From positions 4,228,501-4,292,500 of the forward strand of contig CP114492.1 of the NCBI GenBank assembly GCA_027186245.1: 64,000 nucleotides of DNA, in the 5' to 3' direction. The DNA comes from Coriaria nepalensis. Its lineage: Eukaryota; Streptophyta; Magnoliopsida; Cucurbitales; Coriariaceae. The translations under genes and the position numbers were made by a program. The notes under the pieces were generated by a model. The model did no database searches and was not told where the DNA came from. It saw nothing but the letters and a program-made list of their open reading frames with translations. Shown here piece by piece: positions 34,337-46,627 of this stretch; positions within the stretch are counted from its first letter, which is position 1, and each line of letters starts with the position of its first letter.

Positions 34337-35265
34337 TCTTCGTTTGCAAGTGTATCTGTCTTTCCTTAAGATCCCTTAACTTGAAAGCCTCACAACCTTC
34401 ACCTCTTACCTTCATTTATTTCTTTTTAAAATCTCAATTTTCATTTTCCTTTCCTTTCATATTTGTTTTATTTTTTTATTATTTTATTTTCTTTCTAAAA
34501 AATTCAATTCAATTATCATCTTCCTCTTATTCATCACCTCCTTTTAATTTATTTCTTCTATCTTTAACAAGAATAGCTGTGGAAATATATAAGATATCGG
34601 ATGTAATTTCATATATTTATGATATATGATTAATGTTAAAATTAGTACAATTTTAAGAAAGACGAAATATCTCTTAAGGCAATAAAAAAATAAAGAGTTA
34701 TATTAATTTTAGTGTTTTGAGTTTTTCTAACAGTTTAGCATAAATTTAAAAATCAATTAGTTAATATTTTATATACTTAGTTTTATCTAAAGTGTTGTTT
34801 CTATTTTTAATAGTGAAGGTTTATTTTCAAAGTAAAAAAATAATACTTTTAGTATCTGAGATCTTGTATTATAACAATTAGAGTGTTGTTTCTATTTTTT
34901 ATAATAAAAGTTTATTTTCAAAGTGAAAGAATAATACTTTTAGCGTCTTATTAGATGTGATTTTCTATTGTAATAATTAAAGTATATATTTTAAATTTTT
35001 ATAGGATAAACTTTATCTCAATATTGAACATATTAAGAAGAAAATTTTGATATGATTCAAACAAGTCTTCAAACTACCAATTAAATCATGCCAATGAAAC
35101 AAAAATTCATAAAATTGCTTTTATGGACATATTAAGTCCAATTGATTCTGAAACAATAACAACTTGTGAACTTTTGTTTGTTAGGCATGATAATATGATT
35201 TCTTTTTGTTAAAAGAAAGAATTAGATATCTCTTAATAGACACGTCCTAGAATGTCGATGGAGAT
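34337..35265. other. 3' flank of the trihelix gene, no gene seen
   Basis: AT-rich DNA. A phrase agtgttgtttctattttt followed by ttattttcaaagt-aa-aataatactttta occurs twice, at about 34789-34852 and 34882-34944, a degenerate tandem duplication with a period of about 93 bases. Confidence 0.45.
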
Positions 35266-37070
35266 TGTCATGACCCGATTTACCGGATTTGTGACTAGCG
35301 TGAAAACTATATAACTGAAGATACCTAGAAATCTATATATGAGGAATCTACATTTACGCGGCCCTCACAAGTCTCTTACTTGTCTTACTTTCATATGCTG
35401 GAACATGTGGAATATATATAAACTCAAAGATTCTTTCCTTTCATCATAGACTAGTACTTACAATCCAACAATCTATTTTGAAATGAAACCGTGCTAAACA
35501 TAACAGCGGAAATGTAACTTATACATGTGACGTATTTATCATCTATTATATCTTTACATCATCTATCCAAATATACAATAAAGCGACTAATACTACGCCA
35601 AAATGCAGTCCACTAGACATAAAATTACCTAAGTCCTATTGGGCAATCGACAAGCAGTCCCTTAATGACTCTACTCCTTCTCTAATCTTAAAGGATTTTT
35701 AATAAAATGAGTAGTGAGTATAAAACTGAGTGAGTAATAACTATAGCATGCCATGAGTTAAAACTGGTTAAGATAGGATTCATCAAACGGTTTCAACAAT
35801 GCAATTTCATAAAACATCATAGATTCGTATTCATGTTTTAAAGTCATTGAGACAGATCATTCAATTTGAACCTTTAGCATATACTTGAACATGTTTATAT
35901 TAGTTTCAAAAACTAAAACATCATGTAAATCAGCGAATCTATATCATCTATATATATATAAATAAATATGTATATCGTTCACAAACATTGAGTGTAAGAG
36001 TCAAGAGGTGACCCCCGTGGCACCTTGCTCCCTTTTCGGATACAATAGATGACCTTGTAACACTTTGCTTCTATTAACACTTTCACAAAAAGTTATCACA
36101 TAAGTGGCCAAAAAGGTCATGCATCACCACTGTCTCCATCACCCGTGGGATGGTACGTAAATAAGCAATTATCTCTTTAACATATCTTGTTACGCAGGTA
36201 ACATACCCTGCTACACAAATAATCATAATCTATAACATGAACTACTATGAGCACATAGTCCAATAAAACCAAAGCTGGAATGAGGTCTCGTCACAAACTT
36301 CATGCACTTTAAATCCATACCATACATGGCTTACCAATCATAAGGTGTATACCTTCAAAAATGCTTATTTCAATCCTATTGTTCCATAAAACAACTGATA
36401 GAGCTTAGATTTATGAAATCTTCATTCAAATTCAATAACCTTCAGCAATCAAAATTATATGAAAAAAGCTATAAAATAGCATAAGCATCTTCAAAAGGCA
36501 GTGAATAAGCTATGACATAACATAAACATCTTTTAATAACTTAAAAGCCATTTATTAACTAGCATGCTATAATAATCACACATATTTAGCCTCCGTTGGT
36601 CCTAGTCTATTCAGATACTAGACAATTCAATTTACTAGCCTCTGTTGGACACACAATCAATAAGGATGCCAAAGGCAATTCAATTTACTAAAATAGATAA
36701 ACTATTCTTCAAGCTTAAATTAAGGTCTCTATTGTTGTTACGGCAGACTTCGACCCGTAGACTTGTAGATCGTCGATCCCTATCGACCCTAGGTGATATT
36801 TTGCATATTTAAGGTATCTAATGTAATCGAGGCGTCGAGCTGTTGACTATCGATCCTACGATCTAGTAGACTTATTCTTAGGTTTTAAGGCATAAAGTAG
36901 GCTGAGGTGTTTGGCCGTTGACCCCGTCAACTCGGTACGTAGTATGTTAAAAGTACTTTTAGACCGAGTATTTTTTTTTTCTAAACTGCGATTTTTCATT
37001 TTCTTTCTCAAACTAAGACCTAATACAATATCTATTGTTTTAGATTCCTGATCCAAATCGAAGAATTTCC
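35266..37070 (-). mobile_element. Long gypsy LTR, third copy of the 5.5-8.2 kb family
   Basis: It starts tgtcatgacccgatttaccg, matching the LTR edge at 5542, and follows that region in order: tttactttcatatgctgga (35385), gtgagtataaaactgagtgag (35714), cacaaacat-gagtgtaagagtcaag (35980), tcgacccgtag/tcgatcccta motifs (about 36750-36790). The 66-bp and 40-bp arrays of the first copy are largely absent here. No coding region is attached, so it may be a solo LTR; the right-hand end near 37070 is not exact and no convincing target-site duplication was found. Confidence 0.55.
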
Positions 37071-37399
37071 TTCCGTCTTTCTCATGGAGAAAGAATTAGA
37101 TATTGTTTATTATATAGAAAGAATTAAATACTGATTGTCAGAATATGTATTGAAAGCAAGTGGGTCAATTTGAACTAACATACAAAAACAAAACAAATAA
37201 ACAAAGCAAGTGGTTCAATTTCCATCTATTTTAAAGAGAAAAAAGTAAACAAACAAAACACTAGTGGGATCTAGTTCCCTTACCACATCTCAAATACAAT
37301 AAAAAAATTATGTTGTTTCTCAAAATTTAATTCTATGGTCTTGAAATATCAACACTGACAGTTTTCACCATCAACAACAAATGATAGAGATCATATTTA

Positions 37400-37510
37400 A
37401 CCAGTACAACTAAAGCCCTAAAACTACCAATCAAAATATGAAATTTTAAATCTTAAATTTATGAATCAATACAACTAAAGCCCCAAAGACTACCAAGAAA
37501 TTTGAAACAC
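37400..37510. repeat. 65-bp direct duplication
   Basis: The phrase acaactaaagcccnaaanacta occurs at 37406 and 37471. The second unit soon diverges, so only about 25-30 bases per unit are well matched. Confidence 0.5.
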
Positions 37511-37659
37511 GAAATCTCACTGGAAGAAACAGGTTTTTTCCGGAAAAAAATGGACAGAGATGGACAGACGCCGGAGTGAAGGAGCTTGACGGAGCCACCG
37601 CAACCGAAGGAGCAATTGGGTGGCGGTGGTGGGGTAGGCCAAAGACTTTAAACAACAGT

Positions 37660-39200
37660 GAGTTGTCGTTTTGTATTTTTTTTTTTTGTTTTCAGTTTTT
37701 ATTTCTATTCTTCTGTTTACAATATTAGTGAGGGCATTAAGGTAAATCGCAAAATCAATTTTGGTCTAAAAATGCTGACTCGTTCGTATTACACGTGTCC
37801 GACAACTATTTATTATGACATTTTAAATTCTTACCTTTTTTTCTAAATTTTAAAAAATTCCACTTAAATAATATAAAAACTAAAAAATTAATCGAAAAAT
37901 AATTTAACCCTAAAAACAAACTGTGTACTTGCAGGTAAATGTTCCCAAAATTAAAAAAGTAAAAAATAACACAAACAGTACAAGTAAAGCAGTCCTGCTA
38001 CAGCATAAATCCGATAAAACGAAAGCATCGAAATGATCAAGAACAACTAAGCAAACTAATCTATCTCCTCCTTAGTTGGCTTTGCCTCGGCATATCATGG
38101 CTTTGCAGCAGCCGTGGCATAGCTTCCAAACCTTCTTCAGTTTATTCAATCGCTATCAATATCTAGCCCGCATTCTACAGGTGTCTCATTGTTCCCCTCT
38201 GCCCTCTTCGTTTAATCCTCGCCATTGAATGTGAGTTGTATGCAACTATAGAAAAAGAAAATAAATAAAAGCAAGTTTATATCAATCAATACCAACGTTA
38301 TACAACTCACATTCAAACAACTGTAGTTTAACAAAATAATAGTTCACGTTGGGTGAAATAAAAGTTCAATAGTTGGCAACGCAAATAAGGCAAGCAATTT
38401 TCTATGCATCATCTCTTCGCAGTCATTTCTATCACCTTAACCATATGGCATCTACATCTTCGCTAGATTACCTCCATATATCCCCAACCTTAAGCAAATT
38501 ATGGAATCTAATTTACATTAATAACCAACAAATAATCTACATAGACATCAACTTACAAAGCATAAACACAAATGCATGCTGACTTTCTTGAACAAACAGT
38601 ACAAATTGTATGCACTTGATTGAGGAATTTGGCATTGTGGTCGGGTTGTAATGATGATATTTGAATTAGCTTCTATTATGTATTTTTATACTTACGCGGG
38701 CCTATGAATTCGAGCATTTGATATTGGAAATACTGGAAACAGGGGTGAATATGCTTTACCCTCATGCTAATTGTTTCCATGACAATTTACAGAAGTTAAA
38801 TCGGTAAAATTGAGAGATCAACACATGACATTAAAGACATTTGAGTCCTCATCTATTATCTTCTTTACATACTTATGCAGGCGAAAAAAAATCTGGAATT
38901 TGTTATTTCAAATACTGGAAGAAGGGGGAAATTTCATTAAACCTATTACAAACGACGCCCTTATTAAAAATAAGAATCCAGTAATCAGAACCCATCAAAA
39001 TTATGAAGACACTAGCGTAAGAGTCAACAAGAAGAAGAACAACAACAACAAAGACCAAGAAGAAGAGGGAGAATAAAGACCAATATTCTTTGGCTACAAT
39101 TAGAAAAAGCAAGAGCCGTTAGATCACCTGCAAGAACAGCAGTAGGATCCATATAAAAAAGACATGAGGAAGTCACGTGACCAAGCAAGTGATAGTTGCA
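37660..39200. other. Intergenic, degenerate duplicated text
   Basis: No convincing gene. Two related stretches, about 38660-38760 and 38840-38945, share ttatacttacgcgggc/catacttatgcaggc, then a -tttg-tattnnnaatactgga-- phrase and a gggg-aat end. This suggests an old duplication with a period of about 185-190 bases. A short minus-strand open stretch at 38030-38250 has no recognisable motif. Confidence 0.35.
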
Positions 39201-39478
39201 ACTGAGTTGAGCATAAAAGAGAGAAATAAGTGGTTCGTTATTTAACGAACCCGTTCAACAGCTTGAGAAATAATTACCTGTAAAATAATAGAATAAGCAT
39301 TTTGATTTGTTGTTGTAATTGAGTGTGCTCACACTGGAGGTTCCCTTCCTCGAAAAGGGCTTCAATTGAATCATATTTCCCTTCCTTCTACCCCAGTTCT
39401 TGAACTCTTCCCTTTTTTTGGCTTTCCCTACAAGAAACTCCATTACAATTGGTATTATATCCGTTCTCCTGGAGTTTA

Positions 39479-40235
39479 ATGGCAGATATGAGGTCTTCTC
39501 AATCCGTTCATGATGACACTAATTCGGAAACTACGGTTTTAAACAAGAAGTTAGATAGTATGAAAAAAAAAAGTAGAATTGCAAATCTTTGAATTGAGAA
39601 ACCAGTTTAATGGTATGCCAGAGCAGATGTCTGCTATGATGGCGTTAATGACTCAGAACTTTGGTGGGTCTGGCGGTTTGGGATCAAATAAGAGTTGTCA
39701 GGGCCAAGCTGTGGGCAAGGATGATCAACGGGATCGGGATGTCCGTGACCCATCTCTCAAGAATGTCAAGATAGACTTTCCCATATTTTCATGTGGGGAG
39801 CCTGAATCTTGGTCAAGAAAGGCTCATCAACTTTTTGTGTATAAAGTTCCTGAAGAATCTAGAATTCACATGGCCCAATTCTACTTAGAAGAACAAGTTG
39901 CGGAATGGTTCGAGGATGTGACGCAAACCTCTGCTTGTTGTTCTTGGAATTCCTTTGCTTTGGCTATCAAGAAATGGGTTGCCCCAGCTTTGGTCAAATC
40001 CTACTTTGGGCAATCGTGCAAGTTGAAACAGACAGATTCTGTGGAAGAACTCATAAATTCCTTTGGATTCTTGGCTAACAAGGTTCTAGAATTGACTCCA
40101 AAGCTCAAGCTTGAGTGTTTTCTGAGTTGCCTTGAGGAGGAGTTGCAGATTCCTGGGCAAATGCTTAAGCCTACCACTGCTTACGAAGCTTACGTGCTAG
40201 CAAAACAACAAGAAAATTTTTTCGCATTAACATGA
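39479..40235 (+). pseudogene. Gypsy gag (frameshifted at poly-A)
   Basis: The reading begins at ATG 39479 (MADMRSSQSVHDD) and shifts frame at an A-run at about 39563-39572. It continues as an intact 218-codon gag segment with the retrotransposon-gag pattern (VKIDFPIFSCGEPESW, FYLEEQVAEWFEDV, CFLSCLEEELQ). The A-run frameshift is a simple slippage mutation. A zinc-knuckle-like CFSCVDKWHPGHKC segment is readable near 40459-40505. Confidence 0.85.
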
Positions 40236-40516
40236 GTAAAGGTAAACACCATAAGTGGTGTCAATACTTTCAAGTCATCCTTCTCAGGGTGTACAGTTAA
40301 GTGGGGTCCACCTGGTATAATGCAGGACCATCAGGGTCTAATAACTCGGGTGTAGGGGGTTTTTAGCAAGCAGTTTCAACAGAAGATTCGTCCTCAAGCA
40401 GTTCCACCAATGTATCAAAGATTTCAAGAAAGAATCTAGAAAAACGAAAGAAGAAAGGTCTCTGCTTTTCTTGTGTTGACAAGTGGCATCCCGGTCACAA
40501 ATGCAAGAGTCCTAAA

Positions 40517-40747
40517 TTGTACTACATTCTAGCTGGTGAAGAAGACGTGGAAGCAGAATTACCAGATGGCGAGATTTCCTTAAATGCTATCACAGGATCT
40601 AGTAGTGTGAATACAATGAGGTTGGTAGGCTACATAGGTAAACAGAAGGTAATAATCTTGGTTGACACAGGCAGCACTCATAATTTCGTGGATCCTTCTG
40701 TAATGAAAAGGTGTGCACTGCTCCCAAACTTTGAAAAATCCTTGTAA
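40517..40747 (+). pseudogene. Gypsy aspartic protease segment
   Basis: The open frame includes MRLVGYIGKQKVIILVDTGS followed by THNFVDP, the active-site D-T-G-S of a retropepsin-type protease. It stops at 40747, inside the protease domain, and continues only in broken frames. Confidence 0.8.
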
Positions 40748-41159
40748 GTCAAAGTGGCAAATGGAGCTCTTTTAAGAAGTGAAGGTTATTACAGTGGAGT
40801 GGACCGAAAGATTCAAAACTTTAAAACGGGTATCTGATTTCTTCGTACTACCACCAGGGGGATGTGATATGGTCTTGGGCATTTTGTAGCTCAAGTCTCT
40901 TGGACCAGTGCTATGGGATTTAGAAGCCCTAACATTATAGTTCAAGTGGTTGGACAAGTCGGTGGCCTTGTCAGTCATAAAGAACCATGATGTGCAATTA
41001 TTCCAAATTGAAGATTCTATTCCCCATGGAACGAGGACTATTCTTACAGATTTCATTATGTTTGGTAGAAGAGGTCGTGAAACACCCTTATATAGGTTTA
41101 ACAAGTGATAAATGTGTTTCTAGAAGTTTTTGAGAAGCCTAAGAAATTACTTCAATTTA

Positions 41160-42124
41160 GATGTCTGGATCACCAGATAGTCCTTAAAGAAGGTGTATCT
41201 CCAGTCACAGTTAGGCCATATCGATACCTAATTATTAGAAGAGTGAGATAGAAAATATAGTCAAAGAACTGTTGCAGAATGGTATCATAAGGGACAACCA
41301 AAGTCCTTACTCATCACTAGTCTTTCTTATGAAAAAAGAAGATGGCATATGGAGGATGTACATTGATTATAGAGCCCTAAATTCACAAACAATAAAAAGG
41401 TCCCCTATTCCGGTGGTAGATGAACTTCTAGACGAGCTAATGGAGCACAAGTCTTCTCTAACCTAGATTTGAGATCGGGTTACCATCAAATTAGAATTAA
41501 GCCTACGAACGTGCCTAAAACAACTTTTAGAACATATGAAGGACATTATGAATTCTTGGTGATGCCCTTTGGCTTAACCAATGCACCTTCTACATTTTAG
41601 TCATTGATGAAATCAATTTTCAAGTCATTTCTTAGAGATTTTGTCTTAGTGTTCTTTGACGACATCCTAGTGTACAGTAAGAGTGAAAAGGAGCATGTTC
41701 TACACTTAAGGTCAGTATTACAAACACTAAAGGACCAGACACTTTTTGCAAAACTGTCCAAATGCAGATTTGGTGTCAAAGAAGTAAATTACTTGGGCCA
41801 TTGGATTTCAAGTGAAGGGGTAAAAGAAGATCCAAAAAAGTTATAAGCTATGGAGAATTGGCGTATACCTAAAACTATCAAGAAACTTAGAGTGTTTTTG
41901 GGACTTATAGATTATTACAGGAAGTTCATCAAGGGCTACGGGACGGTAGTAGCTCCATTAATAACTATACTGAAAAAGAATTCCTTCCACTGGTTAAATG
42001 AGGTAGAAGTGTTGTCATCTCACCTCTAGTTCTAGCCTACCAAACTTCTCCCAGCCTTTTGCCATTGAATCGGATGCGACTGGGGTAGGAATTGGGGCAG
42101 TATTGATGCAACAGAGGAGGCCTA
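41160..42124 (+). pseudogene. Gypsy reverse transcriptase and start of RNase H
   Basis: The pieces are MQNGIIRDNQSPYSSLVFL (41272), a [11 protein letters not shown] stretch (41468-41500), [14 protein letters not shown] (41545-41590), the catalytic box VFFDDILVYSKSE (41648-41690), LGHWISSEGV (41793-41822), and the RNase H start FAIESDATGVGIGAVLMQQ (42058-42114). The RNase H reading is cut at 42124 by the copia insertion and resumes at 45550. Confidence 0.85.
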
Positions 42125-42340
42125 TTTTAATATATTCTTCTTTCCTTATTTAGTTTTTTTATAACTATATCCCTTGATTACCTTTCTAGGATTTTCATTC
42201 TTGCTGTAATTACTGTTGTATTTCTTCTTATTATTATAGGCTTAGGGCTAAGGATCCGATTATTCTTGATGTCTACATATTGTAATTCTCTTAGTGAAAT
42301 GAAACGAAAAATATTTCAGAAATTCCTTTTTATTTTGTCA
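42125..42340 (+). repeat. 5' LTR of the nested copia element
   Basis: 216 bases, ending attttgtca, followed at once by tggtatagcc, a damaged initiator tRNA-Met primer binding site. It matches the 3' LTR across its length with several small indels and substitutions (for example an extra tattcttgatg near 42263). Confidence 0.9.
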
Positions 42341-42602
42341 TGGTATAGCCAAAACTTTGAGATAATTTCATTTTGTATTATCTGGTTCCTTGTCTAGCTC
42401 CAAGATCTTAGTGTTTTGTTCATGTCTTTATTTTTTTTTTTTTCGTGTTCTTCTATTTTGTTTTCTTGGACCTGATCTCTTAATTATTGTTTCTGGTTGA
42501 ATTATGTTGCTGGAACGATCTGACCATTTTCTTGTTTGATTTAATGCCATGAACTATTTTGCCTGGGCATTCCAATTTCGGATCTTTGTTAAGGGAAAGG
42601 AA

Positions 42603-43097
42603 TTATGAGGTCAAATTTATGCGACAGATCCTGCACCTGACAGTGAGAAGGAGAATTTTATGAAATGGGAGGTGAAGGATGCTCATATTATGTCTTGGAT
42701 TCTTGGAAGTGTGGAACCCTCCATACTTCTCAATCTCAAGCCTTATAAGACCTCTAGAGAAATGTGGGGTTACTTGAAGAAAGTTTACAACCAAAGCAAC
42801 ATAGCACAAAGGTTTCAATTGGAATTTGATTTATGTCAGTTCAGTCAAGGGAGTGTGTCAATCCAAGAGTTTTATTCTTCTTTGGGGAATTTTTGGGCTA
42901 AGTACACCGATATTGTGTATGTAATTGTAACTTCTAAAGGACTCATTGCTATCCAAAGTGTGCACGAGACTAGCAAGCATGGCCCGTTTTTAATGAAGTT
43001 AAGAAGGGAGTTTGAAGCAATTAGGTCTAACCTAATGAACAGAGATCCAATTCCTTTATTGGATATTTGTATAGGAGAACTTCTCAGAGAAGAATAA
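42603..43097 (+). pseudogene. Copia gag
   Basis: From 42660 an open frame of 145 codons carries the copia gag (UBN2-like) pattern: KWEVKDAHIMSWILGSVEPS, MWGYLKKVYNQSN and QRFQLEFDLCQF. It ends at a stop at 43097. A zinc-knuckle start CYSCKGFEH is readable at about 43212-43238, then the reading jumps to integrase C-terminal text. Confidence 0.85.
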
Positions 43098-43249
43098 AGA
43101 CTCATTACACAGGCTGCCATGGAGTAGAAAGCTCAAAATTCTACTTCAATTCCTATTGCGTACGTTGCTCAAGGGAAGTCTAAAGGAGCTAGAGATATGA
43201 CTAATGTCCAGTGCTATAGTTGTAAAGGATTTGAGCATCTTCCAACTTA

Positions 43250-43500
43250 AACAATGATTCTCCCTACTTACGCCTATTTGGGCATGCATCAAATGATTCC
43301 AACCTTCATATTTTTGGATGTGTTTATTTTGGTCACCTTCCTGAACATGAGAGAAATAAACTTACTGCTCAATCTGTCAAGTGTGCTTTCTTAGGATATG
43401 CTGGAACCCAAAAAGGCTTTCTTTGCTATGATCCTTATGTCCATCACACTTGTGTCTCTAGGAATGCAATTTCTTTTTTGAAAATTAGGCTTTCTTTAGC
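43250..43500 (+). pseudogene. Copia integrase C-terminal piece (core deleted)
   Basis: The text reads HIFGCVYFGHLPEHERNKLT then SVKCAFLGYAGTQKGFLCYD, the conserved segment that follows the integrase catalytic core in copia polyproteins. It comes directly after the zinc knuckle, so protease, the integrase zinc finger and the DDE core are absent. The deletion junction lies at about 43240-43270. Confidence 0.8.
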
Positions 43501-43819
43501 ATATAACAGACTTCAGAATTCCCTTCTCTATATGTTTTACCATATTTTTTTGAGTCGCCAACACTAGAACAAAGATTTAAACCTGGTTATGTTTATCGTA
43601 GATGCACTCCTCCTGCATCTGATCCTCCTACAGGTCTCATTGAGGTTCCTCCAAATCTTCCTACAGCATCTGATTTTGTTTTACCCATTTCTGATGATCC
43701 ACCTCCTCTCTGAAGAAGCTTTAGAACTCACAAACCTCTTGATAGGTGTGGTTTTTCAACACCTGTGGCTATGCTTACTACTTTGTCTTCTATTTCTATT
43801 CCCACTTGTTATAAAAGGC

Positions 43820-45247
43820 TCTCTAGCACATGAGTGTTGGCAACAAGCAATGGAAGCATAACTTCAAGCACTTAACGAAAACCATACTTTGGAAATTGTT
43901 TCTTGTCCTCCAAATGATAAGCCAATTGGTAGCAAGTGGGTCTATACGTGAAACCCAATTTTGATGCCTCTTTAGATAGATACAAAGCTCGATTGGTTGC
44001 TCTTGGCAACAAACAGGAATATGGCCTCAACTATGAAAAAACATTCGCACTAGTTACTAAGATGATCACGGTGAGAACCATTCTCGCTATTGCATCCTCT
44101 AAATCTTAGCCTTTACATCAAATGGATGTAAAAAAATACCTTCTTGAATGGGAACCTTAAAGAAGAGATTTACATGAAACTTCCACCCGATATGTCAATG
44201 ATGGCTCCTCATGAAGTTTGCCAGCTACGATGCTCTGTGTATAAGTTGAAGCAGACCTCTAGAGCCTGGTTTGAAAAGTTTTGCAGCACTCTTCTAAATT
44301 TCTCTTTCACATAAAGTCAATATGATTCATCTCTCTTCTTTCATAAGACAACCACTGGTATAGTCTTTCTCTTAGTCTATGTTGATGATATTATCATCAC
44401 TGGTAATGACAAGGGGATGCTCACTAAGCTTCAAAATATGTTGCATAGTACATTTCAAATGAAAGATCTTGGACATCTCACATATCTTTTAGCGCTAGAA
44501 GTTCACTCTCGAGGTCATGGTTTGTTCTTTAATCAACATAAATATATACAAAATCTCATTGAGTTAGCTGGTTTTAAGGATGATACTGCTGTTGATACGC
44601 CAACAGAGGTGAATGTGAAATACCGAAAAGATGAAAGCGAAATTTTGCCCGATCCTTTTTTATATAGGCAACTTATTGGTAGTCTTATCTACCTAAAAAT
44701 TATGATATCTCATATGTTGTCCATATAGTTAGCAAATTTATGCAATCGCCTCGACATCTTCATCTTGCTCTAGTTCGTCACATTATCTAATACCTCATTG
44801 GCTCACCCACTCGTGGGTTATTTTTTCCAACAAGATATGCTCTTCATTTGACTACGTATAGTGATGCGAATTGGGCCGGATGATGCAAAATGGGCTGGAT
44901 GCCTGAATACTAGGAAGTCTACAACAGGCTAGTGCATTTTTCTTGGAGATGCCTTGATTTCTTGGAAGTGTAAGAAGCAAGACTGTGTCTCTAAATCTTC
45001 CACGGAGGCTGAGTATAGAGCCATGTCTACAACTTGTTCAGAAATTGTGTGGTTTCCTGGTCTTCTTTCTGAACTTGGATTTCCTCAAATTGTACCTACT
45101 CCACTTCATGGTGATAATACTAGTGCCATTCAAATAGCTACGAATCCTGAACGCACAAAGCACATAGAGGTGGACTGTCATTACATTAGGGAGGCCTTTA
45201 ACGCAGTGTTATCACTCTTCCTCATCTTATTATTGATCTTCAAATAG
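43820..45247 (+). pseudogene. Copia reverse transcriptase and RNase H
   Basis: RT begins with HECWQQAMEA (43830-43860) and NDKPIGSKWVY, then MKLPPDMS, the catalytic LVYVDDIIITGND (44372-44410), and MKDLGHLTYLLALEV. RNase H has TYSDANWAG-like text (44854-44880), SWKCKKQDCVSKSSTEAEYR (44962-45020) and GDNTSAIQIATNPERTKHIE (45110-45170). A short duplication (gcgaattgggccggatgat, then a variant copy) disrupts RNase H at about 44866-44905. Several stops are present. Confidence 0.85.
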
Positions 45248-45342
45248 CTGATGTCTTTACAAAAGCTTTGGTGCACCAACGACACAAGTTTCTCAGTAGC
45301 AAATTGATGCTGATAGACTTACTCGCATCAATTTAAGTGGGA

Positions 45343-45549
45343 TGTCAATATATTCTTCTTTCCTTATTTAGTTTTTTATAGTTGTATATCCCTTGATTAC
45401 CTCTATAGGATTTTCATTATTACTGTATGTATTCTTGCTGTATTTCTTCCTATTATAGGCTTAGGATTAAGGGATCCGAGTCTATATATTGTAATTCTCT
45501 TAGGGGAATGAAAGGGAAAATATTTCAGAAATTCCCTTTTATTTTGTCA
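45343..45549 (+). repeat. 3' LTR of the nested copia element
   Basis: 207 bases, tgtcaatatattcttc ... attttgtca, preceded by the purine tract aagtggga at 45335-45342. Intact TG and CA ends. Confidence 0.9.
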
Positions 45550-46430
45550 GCCTATTGCATTCTACAGTCAAGCCTTGAAAGCCGCAACCTTGTCCCTATC
45601 AACATATGAGAACGAATTTTTAGTAGTGGTCACTGCAGTAAAAAAATAGAGGCCATACCTTTTAGGCCAAGTATTCATAATTAAAATTGATCATCCGAGT
45701 TTAAAGTACTTAGAGCAACAGATTGGCACCCCAAATCAGCATAAATGGATCTCCAAACTACTCGAGTTTGAATTCATTATTGAATATAAAAAGGGGGTGG
45801 AAAATCAAGTGGCGGATGCATTATCTAGGAAGGATCCCTTGGAACCTGAGGCAGAGTTTTGCATGATTACATTTCCAGTCACAAAATAGTTAGTTGAACT
45901 CAAGTTATCCTATTCAACATGTCCGGAATTGGTGGAACTATGAAAGAAAGTAATGAGCAAGTTGTGGACGTGACAAAATATCAAAATAACGGGTGCATTC
46001 TTCTATACAAGGGAAGAATATATATTGGCACAGAGACGACAGTAAAGGAGAAGTTACTAGCCTATGTTCATAATTCAACATTAGCGGGGGCCTATAGCAG
46101 CCATAGTTTAGACTGATAACAGCATGGACTTTATTGAAGCCTTTCCAAATTCGCACGGATTCTCTCTGTCTTGATTTTAGTTGTCGATCGTTGCTCAAAA
46201 TATAGCCACTTTATCCCCCTGTTAGCAATAGTGGTAGCTCAAGCATTCCTTAATAACATTTTCAAGCTGCATGGATCACCACAAAAAGTTGTTACAGACC
46301 GAGATCCAGTCTTCACAAGCAAGTTTTAGCAGGAAATTTTTGATAAAATGGGCATTGCTCTCAACTTCTCATCAGGGGTCACCCAGAGTCGGATGGCCAG
46401 ACATAAATTAACACAAATGTCTCACGACTT
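45550..46430 (+). pseudogene. Gypsy RNase H end and integrase, resumed after the copia element
   Basis: Directly after the duplicated gccta the gypsy RNase H continues as PIAFYSQAL, then LSTYENEFLVVVTAVKK, the linker FIIEYKKGVENQVADALSRK (45773-45835), an integrase zinc-finger region that is partly deleted near 46085-46115, and the core text MDFIEAFPNSHG and KVVTDRDPVFTSKF (46285-46327). It is interrupted again at 46430 by the SINE. Confidence 0.85.
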
Positions 46431-46627
46431 TTTTTTTTTTTTTGGAAAACCCAGAAAACTCCTCCACGCACCTTAGACGTTGGATTGCAAACCCAAGGGG
46501 AGAAATTGGATCCAAAATATCACCAGATAAGCTTAAAGTATAATCCTAGACATTGTATAGGGAGCTAGAACCCGGGACTAACCTAGGGAGTCACCCCTAC
46601 CCAACCGCTTGGGCAACTCCTAGGAAT
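46431..46627 (-). mobile_element. tRNA-derived SINE inserted in the gypsy integrase
   Basis: The insert is flanked by 17-base direct repeats (46414-46430 caaatgtctcacgactt and 46628-46644 caaatgtctcgagactt, differing at two positions). On the minus strand it starts with ggagttgcccaagcggttgg (A-box-like, 46620 side), has ggttctagctcc (B-box-like, near 46563-46575) about 45 bases later, and ends in a poly(A) run (plus-strand T-run 46431-46443). This is the structure of a pol III-transcribed tRNA-derived SINE. Length about 197 bases. The interrupted gypsy integrase reading resumes after it. Confidence 0.8.

Larger units (their letters stand above)
42125..45549 (+). mobile_element. Ty1/copia element nested in the gypsy RNase H region
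   Basis: It has LTRs at 42125-42340 and 45343-45549, a PBS directly after the 5' LTR, a purine tract before the 3' LTR, and a perfect 5-bp target-site duplication gccta at 42120-42124 and 45550-45554. The 5' LTR starts tttt where the 3' LTR has tgtc, so the first bases of the 5' LTR have mutated. The coding part has gag, the end of integrase, RT and RNase H; protease and the integrase core are deleted. Stops and frameshifts are common, so it is dead. It inserted after the gypsy element. Confidence 0.92.

Noticed and set aside
35205..37130. Possible target-site duplication around the LTR copy (atggaga-type words at both ends, agaaagaattagata at both ends)
   Set aside because: The words do not sit directly beside TG and CA ends, so they do not define a proper insertion site.
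37446..37655. Minus-strand open frame, Pro/Ser-rich (MFKVFGLPHHRHP...)
   Set aside because: No recognisable domain or gene signals; partly overlaps a 65-bp duplication.
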